Of a DNA stretch of 64,000 bases, positions 63,012 to 64,000 are shown piece by piece; positions within the stretch are counted from its first letter, which is position 1, and each line of letters begins with the position of its first letter. A program made the position numbers and the translations under genes. The notes under the pieces were generated by a model. It did no database searches, was not told the origin of the DNA, and saw only the letters and a program-made list of their open reading frames with translations. This DNA comes from Thermohahella caldifontis (GTDB lineage Bacteria > Pseudomonadota > Gammaproteobacteria > Pseudomonadales > Oleiphilaceae): NCBI RefSeq assembly GCF_041153465.1, contig NZ_CP154858.1, positions 248,001-312,000 on the forward strand. The letters run 5' to 3'.

Positions 63012-64000
63012 ATGAGCCTTAATCCAAGAGACGTTGTCGTTGTCGATTGCGTACGTACCCCGATGGGGCGGGCCAAGAACGGCTGCTTCCGTCACGTTCG
63101 TGCGGAAGACCTGTCTGCGGCGCTGATCGAGGCACTGTTTGACCGCAACCAGGCCGCCGATCCCAAAGAAGTGGAAGATGTGATCTGGGGCTGCGTCAAC
63201 CAGACGCTTGAGCAGGGCTTCAACGTGGCCCGCCAGATTTCGCTGATGACCCGTATCCCGGTTACCTCCGGTGCGCAGACCGTGAACCGTCTGTGCGGTT
63301 CGGCCATGACTGCCCTGCACACGGCGGCTCAGGCCATCATGACCAACCAGGGTGACGTGTTTGTGGTCGGTGGCGTCGAGCACATGGGCCATGTGCCCAT
63401 GACCAAGGGCTTCGACCACAACCCGGCTGCATCCAAGTATTCTGCCAAGGCTTCCAACATGATGGGCCTGACCGCAGAGATGCTGGCCAAGATGCATGGT
63501 ATCAGCCGCCAGATGCAGGATGAGTTCGGCGCCCGTTCTCATCGCCTGGCCTGGAAAGCCACTCAGGAAGGCAAGTTCAAGAACGAGATTGTGCCGATCG
63601 TCGGTCATGACGCCAACGGTGTGCCGACCCTGATCGAGCAGGATGAAACCATTCGTCCGGAGACAACCGTTGAGAGTCTGGCTCAGCTGAAGCCGGCATT
63701 CGATCCCAAGAACGGTACCGTTACGGCCGGGACATCCTCTCAGCTCACCGACGGTGCTTCAGCCATGCTGGTCATGTCCTATGAGCGCTGCAAGGCGCTG
63801 GGCCTGACACCGATTGCCAAGATCCGTGCCATGGCAGTTGCCGGTGTGGATGCCGCGATCATGGGTTACGGTCCCGTGCCGGCGACCCGCAAGGCCCTCA
63901 AGCGTGCCGGCCTTTCCGTTGAAGACATCGACTTCTGGGAGCTGAACGAAGCCTTTGCCGCGCAGTCTCTGCCGGTACTGAAGGACCTCAAGCTGCTGGA
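63012..64000 (+). CDS. fadA: 3-ketoacyl-CoA thiolase (beta subunit), 3' end outside window
   Basis: FadA cleaves 3-ketoacyl-CoA in the last step of beta-oxidation and binds FadB. The open frame runs off the window after 329 codons of about 390. It starts MSLNPRDVVVVDCVRTPMGRAKNGCFRHVRAEDLSAALIEAL. TVNRLCGSAMTALHTAA has the nucleophile near Cys95, and VGGVEHMGHVPMTKG and ELNEAFAAQSLPVLKDL follow. The last catalytic His and Cys near the C-terminus are outside. AGAGAAG precedes the ATG. Confidence 0.97.
   Translation, partial: MSLNPRDVVVVDCVRTPMGRAKNGCFRHVRAEDLSAALIEALFDRNQAADPKEVEDVIWGCVNQTLEQGFNVARQISLMTRIPVTSGAQTVNRLCGSAMTALHTAAQAIMTNQGDVFVVGGVEHMGHVPMTKGFDHNPAASKYSAKASNMMGLTAEMLAKMHGISRQMQDEFGARSHRLAWKATQEGKFKNEIVPIVGHDANGVPTLIEQDETIRPETTVESLAQLKPAFDPKNGTVTAGTSSQLTDGASAMLVMSYERCKALGLTPIAKIRAMAVAGVDAAIMGYGPVPATRKALKRAGLSVEDIDFWELNEAFAAQSLPVLKDLKLL

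Overview
This window looks like chromosomal DNA of a G+C-rich gammaproteobacterium, probably a marine or hydrocarbon-associated member of the Marinobacter/Alcanivorax/Pseudomonas neighbourhood. The guess rests on gene order (xseA / guaB-guaA / tadA; aspS-yebC-ruvCAB-ybgC-tolQRAB-pal-cpoB; fadB-fadA), on the large NAD-dependent glutamate dehydrogenase, on FabR and CheV homologues, and on several lipid-oxidation genes. Both ends cut a gene: xseA on the left and fadA on the right.

Layout. 1-3916: xseA (partial, minus) divergent from guaBA (GMP synthesis). 3917-8270: an accessory patch between guaA and tadA. It holds two strikingly A+T-rich genes of unknown function (a soluble protein overlapping a frame-disrupted membrane protein), an internally deleted IS66-family element with intact inverted repeats, and a MAPEG-type membrane protein. 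8271-8468: an unassigned stretch with a -10 box, two competing long-range RNA helices and a clear intrinsic terminator, a candidate small or regulatory RNA. 8496-11762: tadA-galE-ugd-HIT (sugar nucleotides). 11734-14491: fabR and a two-part protein resembling acyl-ACP reductase, with a terminator between them that contains the fabR Shine-Dalgarno. 14700-15941: an orphan periplasmic binding protein. 16042-26335: a long plus-strand block for translation, recombination and the cell envelope (fmdB-like, aspS, yebC, ruvCAB, ybgC-tolQRAB-pal-cpoB), followed by a frameshifted DUF2788 gene. 26687-33461: a minus-strand MoxR/DUF58/DUF4381/VWA/VWA-TPR/BatD operon whose last gene is frameshifted. 33638-38727: NAD-GDH and DUF2835. 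38743-41708: an unknown exported protein, a lytic transglycosylase and proS. 41833-47566: a thioesterase, a TetR regulator and a tight PLP enzyme / GMC oxidoreductase / small protein / aldehyde dehydrogenase operon. 47567-53846: exported proteins, an SDR epimerase, a CbiX-like protein, DUF924, TetR, and an EAL protein with a putative zinc-binding CZB region. 54033-54108: tRNA-Gly(GCC). 54197-60391: cheV, a MOSC protein, uup, UspA and several unknowns. 60830-64000: the fadBA beta-oxidation operon behind a palindromic PsrA-like operator.

How the genes fit together. Several separate loci concern fatty acyl chains: an acyl-ACP-reductase-like protein beside FabR, a PaaI-type thioesterase, a GMC alcohol oxidase plus aldehyde dehydrogenase operon, and fadBA. 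A link between them is inference, but it fits an organism that interconverts fatty acids, aldehydes and alcohols.

Reading-frame quality. Three genes (the membrane gene at 5015, DUF2788 at 26425, batD at 28355) are each broken at a short homopolymer. Either the assembly has homopolymer errors or these are real lesions or slippage sites. The best candidates for something undescribed are the A+T-rich gene pair, the structured RNA before tadA, the PLP/GMC/ALDH operon, and the CZB-EAL protein.
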